Positions 49,728 to 62,050 are shown, counted from the stretch's first letter. The stretch: DNA of 64,000 nt from Cardinalis cardinalis (GCA_014549065.1 JACDOX010000004.1:10485835-10549834), one strand, 5' to 3'. Program-made: numbers and translations. The notes: generated by a model from the letters alone, not told the origin.

Positions 49728-51165
49728 GAATCACAGACCTATTGAATCACAAAATAATCTAAGATTATTGAGTCCAACCTTTGACTGAACAGCACCACAT
49801 CAACTGGACAACAGCACTAAACGCCATGTCAAATAATTTGTCAAGTGTTAAAGTTCAATTTCTTAAACACTTCCAGGCATTGTGAAGCCAACATTTCCCT
49901 GGGCAGCCTGTTCCAATGCTAACCACCCTTTTAGGGAAGAAATTCTTCCTGATGCCCAACCCGAACCTCCCCTGGTGCAGCCTGAGGCCATTTCCTCTTG
50001 TNCTGTCTCTGGTTGCATAACAAAAGGGGACAGTCTCCACCTTACTGTAACCTCCTTTNAGGTAGTTGTAGAAAGCAATAAGGTTTGNCCTGAGTGTCCT
50101 TTTCTCCAGGCTNAGCAACCCCNGGTCCCTCAGACATTCCTCACAGGACTTACTCTCTAGACCCTTGACCAGCCCCAGTACTGAGCCCTAGGGAATCCCA
50201 CTACTGACTGGCCACCAGATGGATGTGGCATTGCTCACCACTACTCTGGGCTCAACCAGACAGCCAGCTCTTAACCCAGTGAAGAGTGNACCTGCCTAAG
50301 CCATGGGCTGCCAACTTTTCCAGAAGAATGCTGTGGGAGTCCNTATCAAAGGATTTGGTAAAGTCCAGGTAGACTACATTCACAGCCTTTTCCTCATCCA
50401 CATGGCAGTGGATGTTGAGTTTCCAGCTCTATCTGGCAAGTTAGTCTCCCAAAAGAACAAGGGCTTGCAACAGTGAAATCTCAGACAGCTACTCTTAGAA
50501 TACATCTGNCTCCTCATCCTGGTTGGGTAGTCTACAACAGACTTCCACCATGATAGTGGCCTTGTTAAGCTTTCCCCTGATTCTTAGCCATAGGCACTCA
50601 ACCTTATCATCAGTGTCCTGGAGCTCTGTACAGTCAAAACACTCCCAGTCTCTCCCACCTCACCAGTCCCTTCTGAAGAGCTCAGAGCCATCCATTGCAG
50701 CACTCCNGTTTCTGTAATGATGACTATGTCANAATTTTCTTGCTGCACAATGGCTTCCAGCTCCTCCTGTTTGTTCTCCATACTGCATTCATTGGTGTAG
50801 GTGCACTTCAGCTGGGCTGTTTAATTCACCTCCCAACATCAGTGTGCCACCCCCAGGCTCCTCTCTAGCAAGCCTTGTCTTAACCTCGTCCTGCTCTAAA
50901 CCTAGTCAAAAACTCTTTCAATCACCCCTGCCAACTCATGGCCTGGAATCTTTTTCCCCCTTTTAGACAGGTGAAACCAATCTGTCTCCAGAACGCTTGG
51001 TGCCCTATAAACCACCCCATGACTGAAAAAAACAAAATTCCAGTGACAGCACCAGTCTTTAAGACACATGTTGATCATGCAGGCTCTCCTGTTCCTTTTG
51101 GCATTCTTCCCTGCTACCAAAAGGATTGAGGTTGTCACCAGTACAAACTACTCCAAAGGAAGTTG
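49728..51165 (-). mobile_element. CR1 LINE keeping ORF1 end, endonuclease start and 3' end, with two internal deletions
   Basis: Read 5' to 3' on the minus strand: (1) 51138-50902 is the C-terminal part of the ORF1 esterase-type (SGNH) protein, with the block-V pattern D-x-x-H followed by LSKRGKKI near 50985-50955; (2) 50790-50450 is the N-terminal part of the ORF2 endonuclease, starting with NKQEELEAIVQQEN and DIVIITE; (3) 50400-50180 is RT sequence around the 'DFTKSF' equivalent; (4) 50150-49728 is the C-terminal end and 3' untranslated region to the tail. Between 2 and 3 the rest of the endonuclease and the RT N-terminus are missing; between 3 and 4 the RT core end and thumb are missing. 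Frames are broken, so it is inactive. CR1 copies reaching ORF1 are uncommon. Confidence 0.88.
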
Positions 51166-54100
51166 CCAGAAAGTAAAATTATTACTTATGGAATAATATG
51201 TTCCCAGNAAAGTTTAATGTAATCTCCAAAGTTTACATGAATATGAAGTTGAAGTCTAAAATATAAGCAAAACATTCAACATTACTCACATTTTTGTTGT
51301 TTGAAAAAGAAATTAAAATTAAATTATAAATAGGTTTNCCTAAGTGTTTAATTGATAAGTTTAAATAGTACCTTTTTTTTTCTATCACTGGGTGAGAGTA
51401 GACAGGAAGACTGAGTCCAGTACAAAAATGTCAATATATATGTTTATTTCTGAAAGTCCAGCAAGTGCAAGTTGCAGGTACTTGTGTAATAAGTTCAGCA
51501 AAATCTTTGCATGCAATAGACTGAAATACATTTTTTTAGACTCTATCTGCATTAAATAATGATTTCTGCAGTTCCTATTAAAGATGCAGAATTTCTACCA
51601 GCTGAGAGGATTAAAAAGAGAGAATTGAAAAAATACTTCAGGATAAGACTTCACTCTTTTTGTAGGATCATGGAAAATCTGAGCAACACCATTNCTGTTT
51701 AAGTCTTCCCTTAAATCACTATTACCTTTCTCTCTAACCTTTATAGCACAGTATCAATTAACAATAGATTGAATTAGGAATTGTTCTTTGGCTTCATTAT
51801 CAAGCTGAGGCAATTGTTAATTCAGTTTCTATTTCTCTGTTGCATGGCAAAGACTTTTAAAAGGTTCACAATAAACTCTTAAAGATAATGAACCTGAAGT
51901 AGAGAAGCAGCTCTTGCCTGTAATCATTATCATGATACTTGGAAATAGAAGTTCTTAAAAACTGCCTGGATTTTGTGTTTTGATTGTCCCTTAGTATAAA
52001 ATAGAATTCACCAATAAGACATTATTTTGTTGTTACCNTGGAAGTACTATAGTCACTTTTTCTTCATGAACTGCAAAAGGAAAAAAAAACCCACAAAAAT
52101 CCCTGAAAAACCTTCCCCAAAAAAGCCAGCCACAGTGACAACTTATATATTACAGGAACTAAGGTGAGGAAATGTTGGCCTTTTTAAAAATGATTGTTTA
52201 AAACAGTAATCACTAGCAGCCACAAGTCCATACTGAATTGGACCCCATNTGTGGTACTGTGTGGGGCCACTTTGAGGAGGGTACATGAGTCACCTTCCTT
52301 CTAGCACTTCACAAAGCAGTAGTAAGAACTAAAAAAGCAGGTGTTTTCTGTTCACTGCTATTTACTAATATTCATCTAATTAGCACAGACAACTGATTTC
52401 TTCTTTTTTAATATATGATACTCACTTATCTTAAACATCAGCAGCACAATGTTATCAACCAAATTCATTTTTTTATTGCATAATTATTAAGTAACAATTA
52501 CTAGTTTCTGATTTTTAAAATACTTTTTTTATCCACCACACTTTTTTTTGTTTTTAATTCTCAATTTTTTTAGACAACATGCACAAAATGTTTTTCTCCT
52601 TCCAGGCCATATTGTTTGTGGACAACTCTATCTATTCCTGGTGAGGATTCTGGAAGAGAGCATGTTGGGCGTGGGACTCTCAGCTAGAAGATGAAGCAAC
52701 GCCTTGGCCATTTTCCTTATCAGTGCAGTCAGTGCACTGTGCCACAGAATCAATCAATACATATTTAATGCTGTGTACACTCCACAGTGGGCTATGGGCA
52801 GTATGAGCCTGAGGTGCGGGATGATAACTTGGCATATTTCCCCTTTGCTCCCATGTTAGTCTGTCAGCCCTCTTATTCAAGAAGAGATTCTAATAAATTA
52901 TACTACTACTGACAGCTGCTTCTGCCTACTGCTAGGCATGTCAGACTCTGTTATATCATTGACAGATGAAAGAACTCAACAGTTTTCGAAATAGTTTCCT
53001 CCAAATAGAAACCAACCACCACCACCCAGTCATCTTTCCTGAGTTCTTGTCACCCTCCCTTTTGCAAGCGAGGCAAGTGGGCAGAAATGCAAGGCAATGC
53101 AATGACAGCTATGTTGAACCAAGCCCTCTCTTGAGTCATTTAGGGGGGAAAAGAAAATGTATTGTTCTTATAAAATTGTGGGGTTTGGAACAAGACTGGC
53201 TGTCATTTAAGCCTCTGGAAGAGCATTCATGAGCATTTATGTGCACATGGCTTTGTTTGTGCATGTGTGAGTCAGAGAGAAAAAGAGGGCACAACACAAA
53301 CACCAGAGGAAAAATACCACATTTTACAAAACATAATTCTTCAGAAGGGAAAACATATTTAGCAAAAAAACTACTTCAGTGAAAAAGGAGAAAAATCATA
53401 CTTCTTTGCACAGAATTTTTCAAAGACATAATAATGATAATAATACAATACTGCAGTTTATAACTTCTTATCTTCATTCTTTGGCCATCTCAAAATACTT
53501 TTTATCAGAAAGTGAATGGAGCAGCTAATACTTAAGGTGTCTGTTTTTCTTATATAATGCTAGCTAGGAATTCCCCAAATGAAGACATTTTTCACTGGAA
53601 AACATTGATTTGCAAACAGAAATGTGGTGTGAGAATGCTATGGAGTCCACTGACTTCTGTAAAAACAAAAAATATAAAATAACCTATCCTGCTCTCTTTG
53701 ATGTTTTCCAAGCAGCTTTCTTGGGATGCTAGGCTTCGAGAATCATAGTTTTATCTCCTCTCTACAAGTGTCTTCCAGGTCCTTGACAAGCCATTCTGAG
53801 AATTTTCTAGCCCAGGGAAAGGTGGGTGGGTGGGTGGGGGGGCCACAGTTACAAGAGATCTGAAGGCAAGTGTTTGATGCTGTGGAACAGACTTGTAGCA
53901 ACCGGACCGTGCTGAGGTCACAAGATTCCTGCTGTTTCAGTGGCACTGCTTCATGGTCCTATTCACTCACCCCATGCTACCAATGGTGGTTTGGTAAATA
54001 TTGTCTTTAATTATTAGTTGCTTTTACTTTATGAAGTTGTCTTTTTTTGTGGGTTTGTCTGTTTGTTTGCTCTCCCCCTTCTTCCTCTTGAACTTCCTGC

Positions 54101-56079
54101 TATCCTGGTATTCTTTCATTCAGTTAAATGCAAAACAGATGGTTGGACCAATTATTTTTTTATTTCCATGTCTATGTTGCTCTTATAATCCAGATTCCTT
54201 GCATTGNTTGAGAGGAAGGTAGATATTAAAAAAACCCAATTCAGTCAATAAATTTTGTCTTGGTTTTTAGTTTCACATACATTTTGACAATGTGATCCAT
54301 CTCCTAGGAGACAGTGAAAACTAGCGAGGAAACTCAGTGTACCTTTTTTGAAAGCCAGTACTAGAAAAACTGTTATTAATTTTGTTTATATTGACAGTGG
54401 CTGCAAAAATCTACCCCATTTTGTTTTCATCACCTAAAAAAGAAGGATGTCATTCCTTGTGAGAAATTATAATATCAAACAATAGTGAATTGAATCAGAC
54501 ACTGTCTTTTCATTATTTTTTTCTAAATTAACATCTTGTGTTAGTGAAAACGCTAGTGTTGTAAATGAACACCAAGTTCTGCTAAATATAAAATTTTCAA
54601 AAATTTTTGATAANATCTTTAACTAAAAGCATAAAAAATATGGAAAATGTAGAAAATAAAAAAAATTATATATTACATGCTTTTGGGGAAAAAATCTGAC
54701 ATTTTTATTAATATATATGTTTTATTAAAAATCATACAATTGCTAATAATGTTAATGGGTTTTTTAATTTCTTTAAAACTCCAGTAGGAATCCTACAATG
54801 AAAACATAAAGTTATACAGCATTGCTTACTTCTCTTTTTCTTTCAGTAACTGGCCAGGAGGTATTGGCCATAACCCTCACTGACAAGGAGTTTCTTTATA
54901 ATTACCTATTTGGACAATATTTTGGTGTTATGATTAGGAATTCCACAAAGCATTTACACTCCTACAATATTAATGCTTCGGTAAATAAGAAATGAGAGTT
55001 TCTCTGCTCAGAAAGAAATTAGCAGCTGAAAAAATGCTCCCAAATTTTGTCACCACAAAACTTACTTTAACTTTGTGGATCACTGTTCAGTGATTTTTGT
55101 TACACAAACAACAGGATAATGAATAAAGATTACCGAAAAATACGTTCAGATATGGAAAAAAACCTCCCACATTCTCTTAATAAGCCTGGTTGGTGTGAGA
55201 AAATGAGGTACAGTTCTGTCTTGTTCATGCTTTGAACATTTAAATATTTTAGGAGGAGATTTTAACCAGAAACACTAGTCAGCTACAAAGGTTTTCACAG
55301 AGCAGATTCACTGCCAAATGTAGAAAATATATAATGATGTGATATAGCATATTCAGAGCTATGGGATGAGTTCTCTACTGGTTTCCATCTACACCATCTC
55401 ATGATTTCAGAATAAACATGACTAGCAATAATCACAGTAGTGTACAACTTTCAGAATAAACTTGTCTAAACAGTTACAGAAAATGGAAAAGTTTTTTACA
55501 GGGGGAATGTTAAGATTTTGCCAGTGTTCACAAGCACTGCTGACAATAGCAAAACATGAGATNGTATAAATAAAAAAACTATCATAATCATTCCCATTTT
55601 AAATAGTTTAATATTTCCATTATATGAATTTAGAGTTCTGCATAATACAGGCTGAAGAATTCTTTTCTTTGAACAATACAAAAGAATATCAAACCTTGAT
55701 TTAGAAAATTAGAAATATGAATAATATTTTGTGGGCATCCATTTTACTGGCTTTTGTACTCACTGTTAATCACTTTATTTATCATCTGAGATGATGATTT
55801 CTACTTGCAAATCTTCCATCTTGGTGAGATGGACTGTATGACTTCTCAGCTGAGAATTTTATCATTTTGTAAACACTGATAACAGGTACCAGGTTGTGCC
55901 AAGTCAGCAGGGAGTGAATGAGCCTGTTTAGCAGGGAAATGCTTCCATATTGCACCATTTCTGAAATGTCATTAGAGATGGATTCACAGCAAGGATTGAG
56001 AGTCTGTAGCTCACAGGAAGTCCAAAAGCTCTGAGATGCAGGGAGAAACCAGCTAGGTTTCTTCCTAAGGANCAGAGGT
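51166..56079. other. Noncoding stretch, mostly unique AT-rich DNA
   Basis: No gene recognised. It holds a G-quadruplex-type run at 53824-53842 (annotated separately) and GC-richer patches at 52600-52880 and 53740-53960 that match nothing I know. Confidence 0.45.
53824..53842 (+). other. G-quadruplex-forming (GGGT)n run
   Basis: Three GGG runs at 53824-53826, 53828-53830 and 53832-53834 and a G7 run at 53836-53842, each separated by a single T. This meets the strict G3N1 quadruplex pattern. No promoter or gene is visible nearby. Confidence 0.85.
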
Positions 56080-56141
56080 GTTACAGAGATTTATTTTTTC
56101 CTCTTTCCAACCAATCAGGCAAGCAAAGGGCTGTGCCAGAN

Positions 56142-56237
56142 CCATCTGCAGGAGCTTTAAAGGAGCTGATGAAGCAAGTCTCACCTTCTTATCCTGGGCA
56201 ATACCAGGACCATCTGCAGGAGGTTTAAAAAGGTCTA
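56142..56237 (+). promoter_or_regulatory. Duplicated unit in the CR1 leader (possible internal promoter)
   Basis: CCATCTGCAGGAGCTTTAAA at 56142 recurs as CCATCTGCAGGAGGTTTAAA at 56210 (68-bp period). Both sit upstream of the CR1 ORF1 ATG at 56401, where non-LTR elements carry their internal promoter. Promoter function is inferred from position only. Confidence 0.45.
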
Positions 56238-56675
56238 AGGAGTGTGGTGAACAGGGGTGTGGCACGGCAGATCGTGTGGGTAAGGTGAGCAGGAAGGGTG
56301 CAGGCNCCTTCCTGCCTCTTGGTGGTGGGTTTTGTGTTAGGTGGGTGGCTGGGTTTTGTCCTGTTTTATTTTTTTCTCCCTTACTTGACTAGATCCAGNA
56401 ATGGTTTATAAGCAGCCAGAAACCGTTGCTACTGCTGCTCCCAAGACTGTGCTAATGCTGACAGACTCCCCCAGAAGGACCCAGCTGCCTGTCACTGAGT
56501 GGCTGCAGGGAGTGTCTGAGCTTGGAGTTAGTACTTGAGGACAGTGCAAAAGACACCTGTGTGCAGTGTGAGATGGTGAATGATCTTCCCTGTCTGGTCA
56601 CAGAGCTTAAGGAAGAAATGGAAAGGCTAAAAAATATCAGAGAAAGCAAAAGACAAAGAGACTGGNGGAGATGCA

Positions 56676-56742
56676 CCCTTCTAACTCTGAGAGAAGCTCT
56701 GCAAAATTCTAACCCTTCTAACCCTGAGAGAAGCTCTGCAAA
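56676..56742 (+). repeat. 37-bp tandem duplication inside CR1 ORF1
   Basis: The segment beginning CCCTTCTAAC-CTGAGAGAAG at 56676 recurs at 56713. The period of 37 is not a multiple of three, so the duplication shifts the ORF1 frame: the copies are read as LTLREALQN and SNPERSSAKN. Confidence 0.85.
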
Positions 56743-58778
56743 GAATGGTCCTGGCCCTCTTACTATCAGGTAGAAGGACACCTAGCAGATGGGGGGGAAG
56801 GGAAATGAGTCCCTGGTGAGGGAGATTAAAGAACTCCAGACCCCCCGATACCTTAACAGAATAGGTACAAGGCTCTATCTAGAGGGTCAGGCAGATGATA
56901 CTACATTAAAGAATCTGTCTGGAGAGTCTCCCACTNGCACTGTTTATCAGATAGATAACAGCCTTAGTTAATATGAAGAAAAGCAATGTAGTTGTAGTAG
57001 GTGATTCGCTGAGGGGAACTGAGAGCCCTGTATGTCGACCAGANCCANCCCACAGANAAGTCTGCTGCCTCCTTGGGGCCCAGGTATGCGATATTACCAG
57101 GAGACTGCATGAACAAATTCATCCCTCTGCTGGTTGTCCAGGGTGACCGTGGTGATGTTGATTAAAAGGTTACTTAATCTGGCCACTTCTGTAAAGGATA
57201 ATAAATGTTCTTATAAATACTTTATTAGCAAAAGNAGGGCAAGGAAAACCTTCATTCTTTATTGGTTGGGGAGGGGCAACTATAGGTATCAAAGATGAGG
57301 AAAAGGCTGAGGTACTTAACACCTTTGCCTCAGCTTTTAACAACAAGACACGTCATCCTCAGGACAGCTGGTCTCCTGAGCTGGTAGATGAGGTCAGGGA
57401 GCAGAACAGCCCCCTTTGTAATCCAGGAGGAAGCAGTTTGTGACTTCCTTAGCCTGTTAGATGCTACAAGTTTATGGCACCAGAGACCGGAAGCTGGCCN
57501 ATGTCACACTCATCCATAAGAGGACTGGAAGAAGGATCTAAGAAAACCTGTCAGCCTAACCTCAGNGCCCAGCAAAGTATGGAACAAATCATCTGGAGTG
57601 TCATCACACAGTGCCTACAGCACAGCTGGGAGATCAGGCCCAATAAGCAGCATGAATTTAGAAGGGGCTGGTCCTGCTTGACCAACCTGATTTTCTTGTA
57701 TGACTGGGTGACCCTCCTGGTGGAGTGGGAAAGGCTGTGGATATTGGCTACCTGAATTTCAGCAAAGCCTTTGACACTGTTTCCCACAGCACACTTCTGG
57801 AAAAGTTGGGAGCCAACAGTTTGGACAGGAGCACCCTTTGCTGGGNTAAGAACTGGCTGGATGGCTGGGTTCAGAGAATGGTGATGAATCGTGCTGCATC
57901 CAGCTGGCAGCCATGGTGTCCCCCTGGGATTTGTGTTGCCTCTAGTTCAGTTTAATGCCTTTATTGACAATCTGGATGGGGGGATTGAGGCTACCATAAA
58001 CAAATTTGAAGATAACATGAAGTTGAGTGCAAGTGTCAATCTGCTGGGAGGGTAGGAGGGCTCTGCAGAGGGACCTGGAAAGGCTGGATCAACGGGCTCA
58101 ATCCAATGATACGAGGTTTAACAACACCAGGTTCCAGGTCCTGCACTTTGGCCACAACAAACCCCTGCAGTGCTACAGGCTGGGGCAGAGTGACTGGACA
58201 GTGGCCAGGCAGAAAGGGACATGGGGATACTGATGGACAGACAGCTGAACATGAGCCAGGGTGTGCCCAGGTGGCNNAGAAANACAATGGCATCCTGGCC
58301 TGNGCCAGCAAGAGTGTGGCCAGCAGGACNAGGGCACTGATTNTGTNCCTGTACTCAGCAGTGGTGAGGCGGCACCTCNAGTGCTGTATCCAGTTCTGGG
58401 CACCCAATTTAGGAAGGCTGCTGAGATGCTGAAATGTGTCCAGGGAAGGGCAATGCCTGGAGAAAATGAGATTCAGGGGAGACCTTATCCCTCTCTACAG
58501 CTCCCTGACAGGAGGCTGTAGCCAGGTGGGGGTTGGTCTCTTCACCCAGGCCACCAGTGACAGGACAAGAGGACACAGTCTTAAGCTGCACCAGGGGAGG
58601 TTTAGGTGGATATAAGGAAGAAATTCTTCACAGAAAGGGTGCACTGGGGCTTGGAATGGCCTGCCCAGGGAGGTGGTGGAGTGACTGTCCCTGAAGGTGT
58701 TGAAGGAAAGGCTGGATGTGGCACTTTGTGCTATGGACTAGTTGACAAGGTGGTGTTAGGGCATAGGTTGGACTCANT

Positions 58779-59145
58779 TGTTGAGAATTAGCTAACGTGA
58801 CATGGGTCATATAGACATTTGCTTGTTAGCTGAGCAAGACCTGGAAAAATACCGAACCCAGCTATTCTGATTCTTTGCACCTGCAAGGTAGCGTGTCCTT
58901 GGGCCTAGCTGAGTATGATAACAAGTAGACAGAGAGATGTGGGAAAAAGGGAATGTTAGGCCTGAGAGAATGAGGAAGAGTTGATGGTATAGCTTAACCA
59001 ATAGACTGCTTAGCTTTAGAATATGCATGAGCTTATTACTTGTGTGTATAAAGTCTGGTGCTCAAACTAAATAAACGGAAGCTTTCTGAACACTCATATT
59101 GAGTGTGGAGTTTTCCCTGCCCNGACAAATGGCCCAACTGCAACA
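58779..59145 (+). mobile_element. Solo LTR, ERVK/alpharetrovirus-like, nested in a CR1 3' tail
   Basis: The element starts TGTTGAGAATTAG and ends CAACTGCAACA (TGTTG/CAACA inverted ends). The flanks read CTCANT (58773-58778) and CNCAAT (59146-59151), which are mutually consistent with a 6-bp duplication CTCAAT, the size made by ERVK and alpharetrovirus integrases. Removing the LTR and one duplicate restores continuous CR1 tail sequence across the junction. A TATAAAG at 59047-59053 and AATAAA at 59070-59075 lie only 23 bp apart, implying a very short R region, as in alpharetroviruses. Length 367 bp. No viral genes remain, so it is a solo LTR left by recombination between the two LTRs of a provirus. 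Confidence 0.88.
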
Positions 59146-59196
59146 CNCAATGGTCTCAAAGGTCTTTTCCAACCTAGCTGGTTCTGTGATTCTGCC

Positions 59197-62050
59197 TAGA
59201 AGGCTTCTTATTTGACTGAGAAAAGGACTTAGAANGATGAAGAACNGATTACNCACTGTTTCNAATCTTCCATTGTTTAAAAAATNAAAATTCAACTATT
59301 TTAAAAATACNTATTTTTTGTGNTTTAAACATATTTNTACATATTATACCTTCCTTCAATAAAATTTCCAGGAAATCTAACTNGACAGGTCTGGACTGCA
59401 GACTGTAAAGCTAGAAAATCTTCCTTAAGCAGGAGAAAATGTTCCTTACTTTAAGAATATGATGTGGCTAAATGTAGAGGTTATTCCAGGAAGGGAAAAT
59501 TACACTCCTACACTTTTAACCCGTCTCATGGAGTTCACTGCCAGATTTCATGATTAGCCCACAATGAGTCCACCATTTGCTTTGGGAAAAAGGCAGAGCC
59601 AAGATTTTAAGTGATGAATTGTGAAACAGTATTTCAAATATCTAGCTTCCACTTCTCAAAATAATATATTATCATTTATTCAACCTATGTNAGAGAAAAA
59701 GCCTAAACCAGTCTGAAGATTTTTAGAAACATTTTTATATATGTTCTGGAATTTTCTTATGGTTTATATTTAGATAAATGTAGCTCCATCTGGTATTATT
59801 CAAATGCTTATTCTGGGCCATACATGCATAAAACAATTCCAGTTCATTTTAATAGACTACTACCAGTTAAAACCAGGAATATTTTTTCTGTGTTTTGTTT
59901 AAGAGTTACTTCCTCCAAGTCTTAAATGCTACAATCCTTTAGACCTATTTCTAGGGTTTGGTTTGTTTTGGTTTTTTTTAATTGGAAGATTTTGGATCGA
60001 GACATTTGCAACTATCCAAATGAATCCTTTACTNTTTAAAAAAGTTTTCAGAAGAAAACTTAGGCTATAAGTAGATAACTAACCAAGAGTCAATTATTTC
60101 ATATATTCCATGTAGTTTTAGATTTAGCAATGCCACCAAGTGGGATCTCAATGGGGTTTGTAATGACTTGACACTCCATGCTGGGCTTGTTACTCATGCA
60201 GTTTTGATTCTTCTGATCTCTTACTGCATTGACTTCCATGAAGCACTGAAGACAATTTAGCCTTACTAATTTCTAAAAATTGTCTCCAAATGTGGCTAGA
60301 GTTAATTATATTTTTAATATATAATTTAATTGTGAAGCTAAATANTTTNTTCTTGATTCTGTNCAGAATGTATAGTAAAAATTATCTCTTTCAAATGCAG
60401 AAATGCAGTTTGTAAAGCTGTGTGTTGCTTCTCATCGCTTCTTTTATGAACAAAATTTTATTGTTTAATATTATGTACAGTGGAAGTTTTTCTAAATAAT
60501 ACTCTTTTCTAAATAATAATGGTATCTTATTAAATTATCATTTTCCAGTTTCCTTTTTCTTTCTATAATGCTATTTATAAGTGCAAATTTCTGTTTGTGT
60601 TAGTACTTTTCTGTTCACTGTTTTGCCATTTCCCAGTATTTTTCAAAACAGATATGTGTAATTTTTTCCCATTGTAATGCAAATAAAGTCCATTAAGTAA
60701 AATACAGTCTTAGACAGCACACATGATTTATCCCTTAATATTCTCTCTGGCAGCTAACTTCAGTCAGCATGAAGTATTTTCTGTTGATAAGACAGTGTGA
60801 AAAAAGCCTGATATAAAAAATTAGATAAAAGATAAAATAATGTCCTCTTCCCTGTGGAATGCCTCTCCAATTGTGTTGTTATTGATAATTGCAGTTACTN
60901 CAGCTATCCCCTGGGTGTGGGAATGGGGAATATTTAAGGTTTCTTGATATCTAGCCAGAAGCCTGACTTTGGATTTGTCTTAAGGCATACCGTCAAAAGA
61001 CATAAAGAGAAATCCAGAATTTCATTTACATATTGCTAATTTATTTATATTAGTTACTTATTTATGTAAAGCCTTATGTTTTAGTCTAATTTTTNTGAAA
61101 AATGAGATTTCTTTGGGCCATTTTTTGGTTTAAATATTTTTTTCCCTCTGGAAAAATAAAGTTTGTTCCCTTTTCTGACACACATCAATCATGGAACCTT
61201 GGGATTTGATTATTACAACTATTTTTCAATTTGAATTTCATTACAATATGTAAATTATTCTTGACACTATTTTTTAATTCTACCTTGACTGCCATATGAC
61301 ACAAGTTCTTGGCTGTCAGAGCTGAATTCAAGGTGCCTTATTTACCTTGCCTAACTCATACACAATATGAAGCTGCTCCCNTCAGGAGAAGCACAGTCTT
61401 TTGAGGAACATTTTGTCCTAAAAGGAGCAGTGAAATTTTCCAAAAAGCAGACAGAATTCAGAATGCAATGGGGCTCCATGAAGCTCCTCTGTGACAAGTC
61501 TACCTGCCTGANTGTTTGTGTCTCACATGTGACTCGGTAGGAAAGCATTAAGGAATATTGCTTGAAAGCCACTGAGATTGCTTCTTTTAATATTAAAATA
61601 GAAGANCAAATNATAGTTAGTTAAGCTGTAGTGAAAGTATTTATTAAATAATTATGGGGCAATGTCCATTGAGTTTTGTAGACTTTATTATNGTGACATC
61701 AACCTAATATCAAGTAAATCAATGCATAATAAGACAATAAGAAAGGGATAAAAAACAGTATATAGTATAATAATTACATATAATAGATACATAATATGTA
61801 TAATACATAATATATTATATGCAANTAANNATAATACTATTAATATAAATTCATGCTAATGTGAGTAAAATGTTCAGGGCTAGGTATTATAACAGTGTAA
61901 CTACTGGAAAANGAGATTCAGTTNATTTTTTTATCATTTTTTGTAAAGCCATCAACCCANAAGAATTTTTTCACAGATACACTGAGTGTGAAGTAAGAAT
62001 TAGATTCATTTTTTCACCTAATAGCTTTCTTATAAACTTGAACAAGATTT
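59197..62050. other. AT-rich noncoding stretch with dense N positions at its edges
   Basis: No gene or repeat family recognised. Single N bases are unusually close together at 59235-59384 and from about 61606 onward. A very AT-rich (TA/ATAAT) block lies at 61755-61860. Confidence 0.5.

Larger units (their letters stand above)
56080..59196 (+). mobile_element. CR1 LINE with 5' region and ORF1 start, internally deleted, interrupted by an LTR
   Basis: In order: a GC-richer leader with a repeated promoter-like unit (56142-56237); an ORF1 start ATG at 56401 followed by a frameshifted ORF1 including CVQCEMVNDL and a heptad-like KEEMERLKNIRESK stretch (56560-56650); the esterase block-I motif GDSLRGTE (GDS codons 57000-57008); then, after about 57150, a direct jump to the pre-RT linker (NLATSVKDN, 57179-57205), so the end of ORF1 and the endonuclease are lost; then RT, with a further ~100-bp loss near 57470 (SKAFDTVSHS at 57760-57790, NWLDGW at about 57851-57868); the ORF2 C-terminus; and the 3' untranslated region. 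The tail is split by an LTR (58779-59145) and resumes at 59146, ending GTTCTGTGATTCTG. The left edge is uncertain. Confidence 0.88.

Noticed and set aside
49229..49729. 166-codon open frame as a gene
   Set aside because: It runs through an (AC)n(AT)n microsatellite, has low-complexity residues and no domain, and sits next to a CR1 end without splice or promoter evidence.
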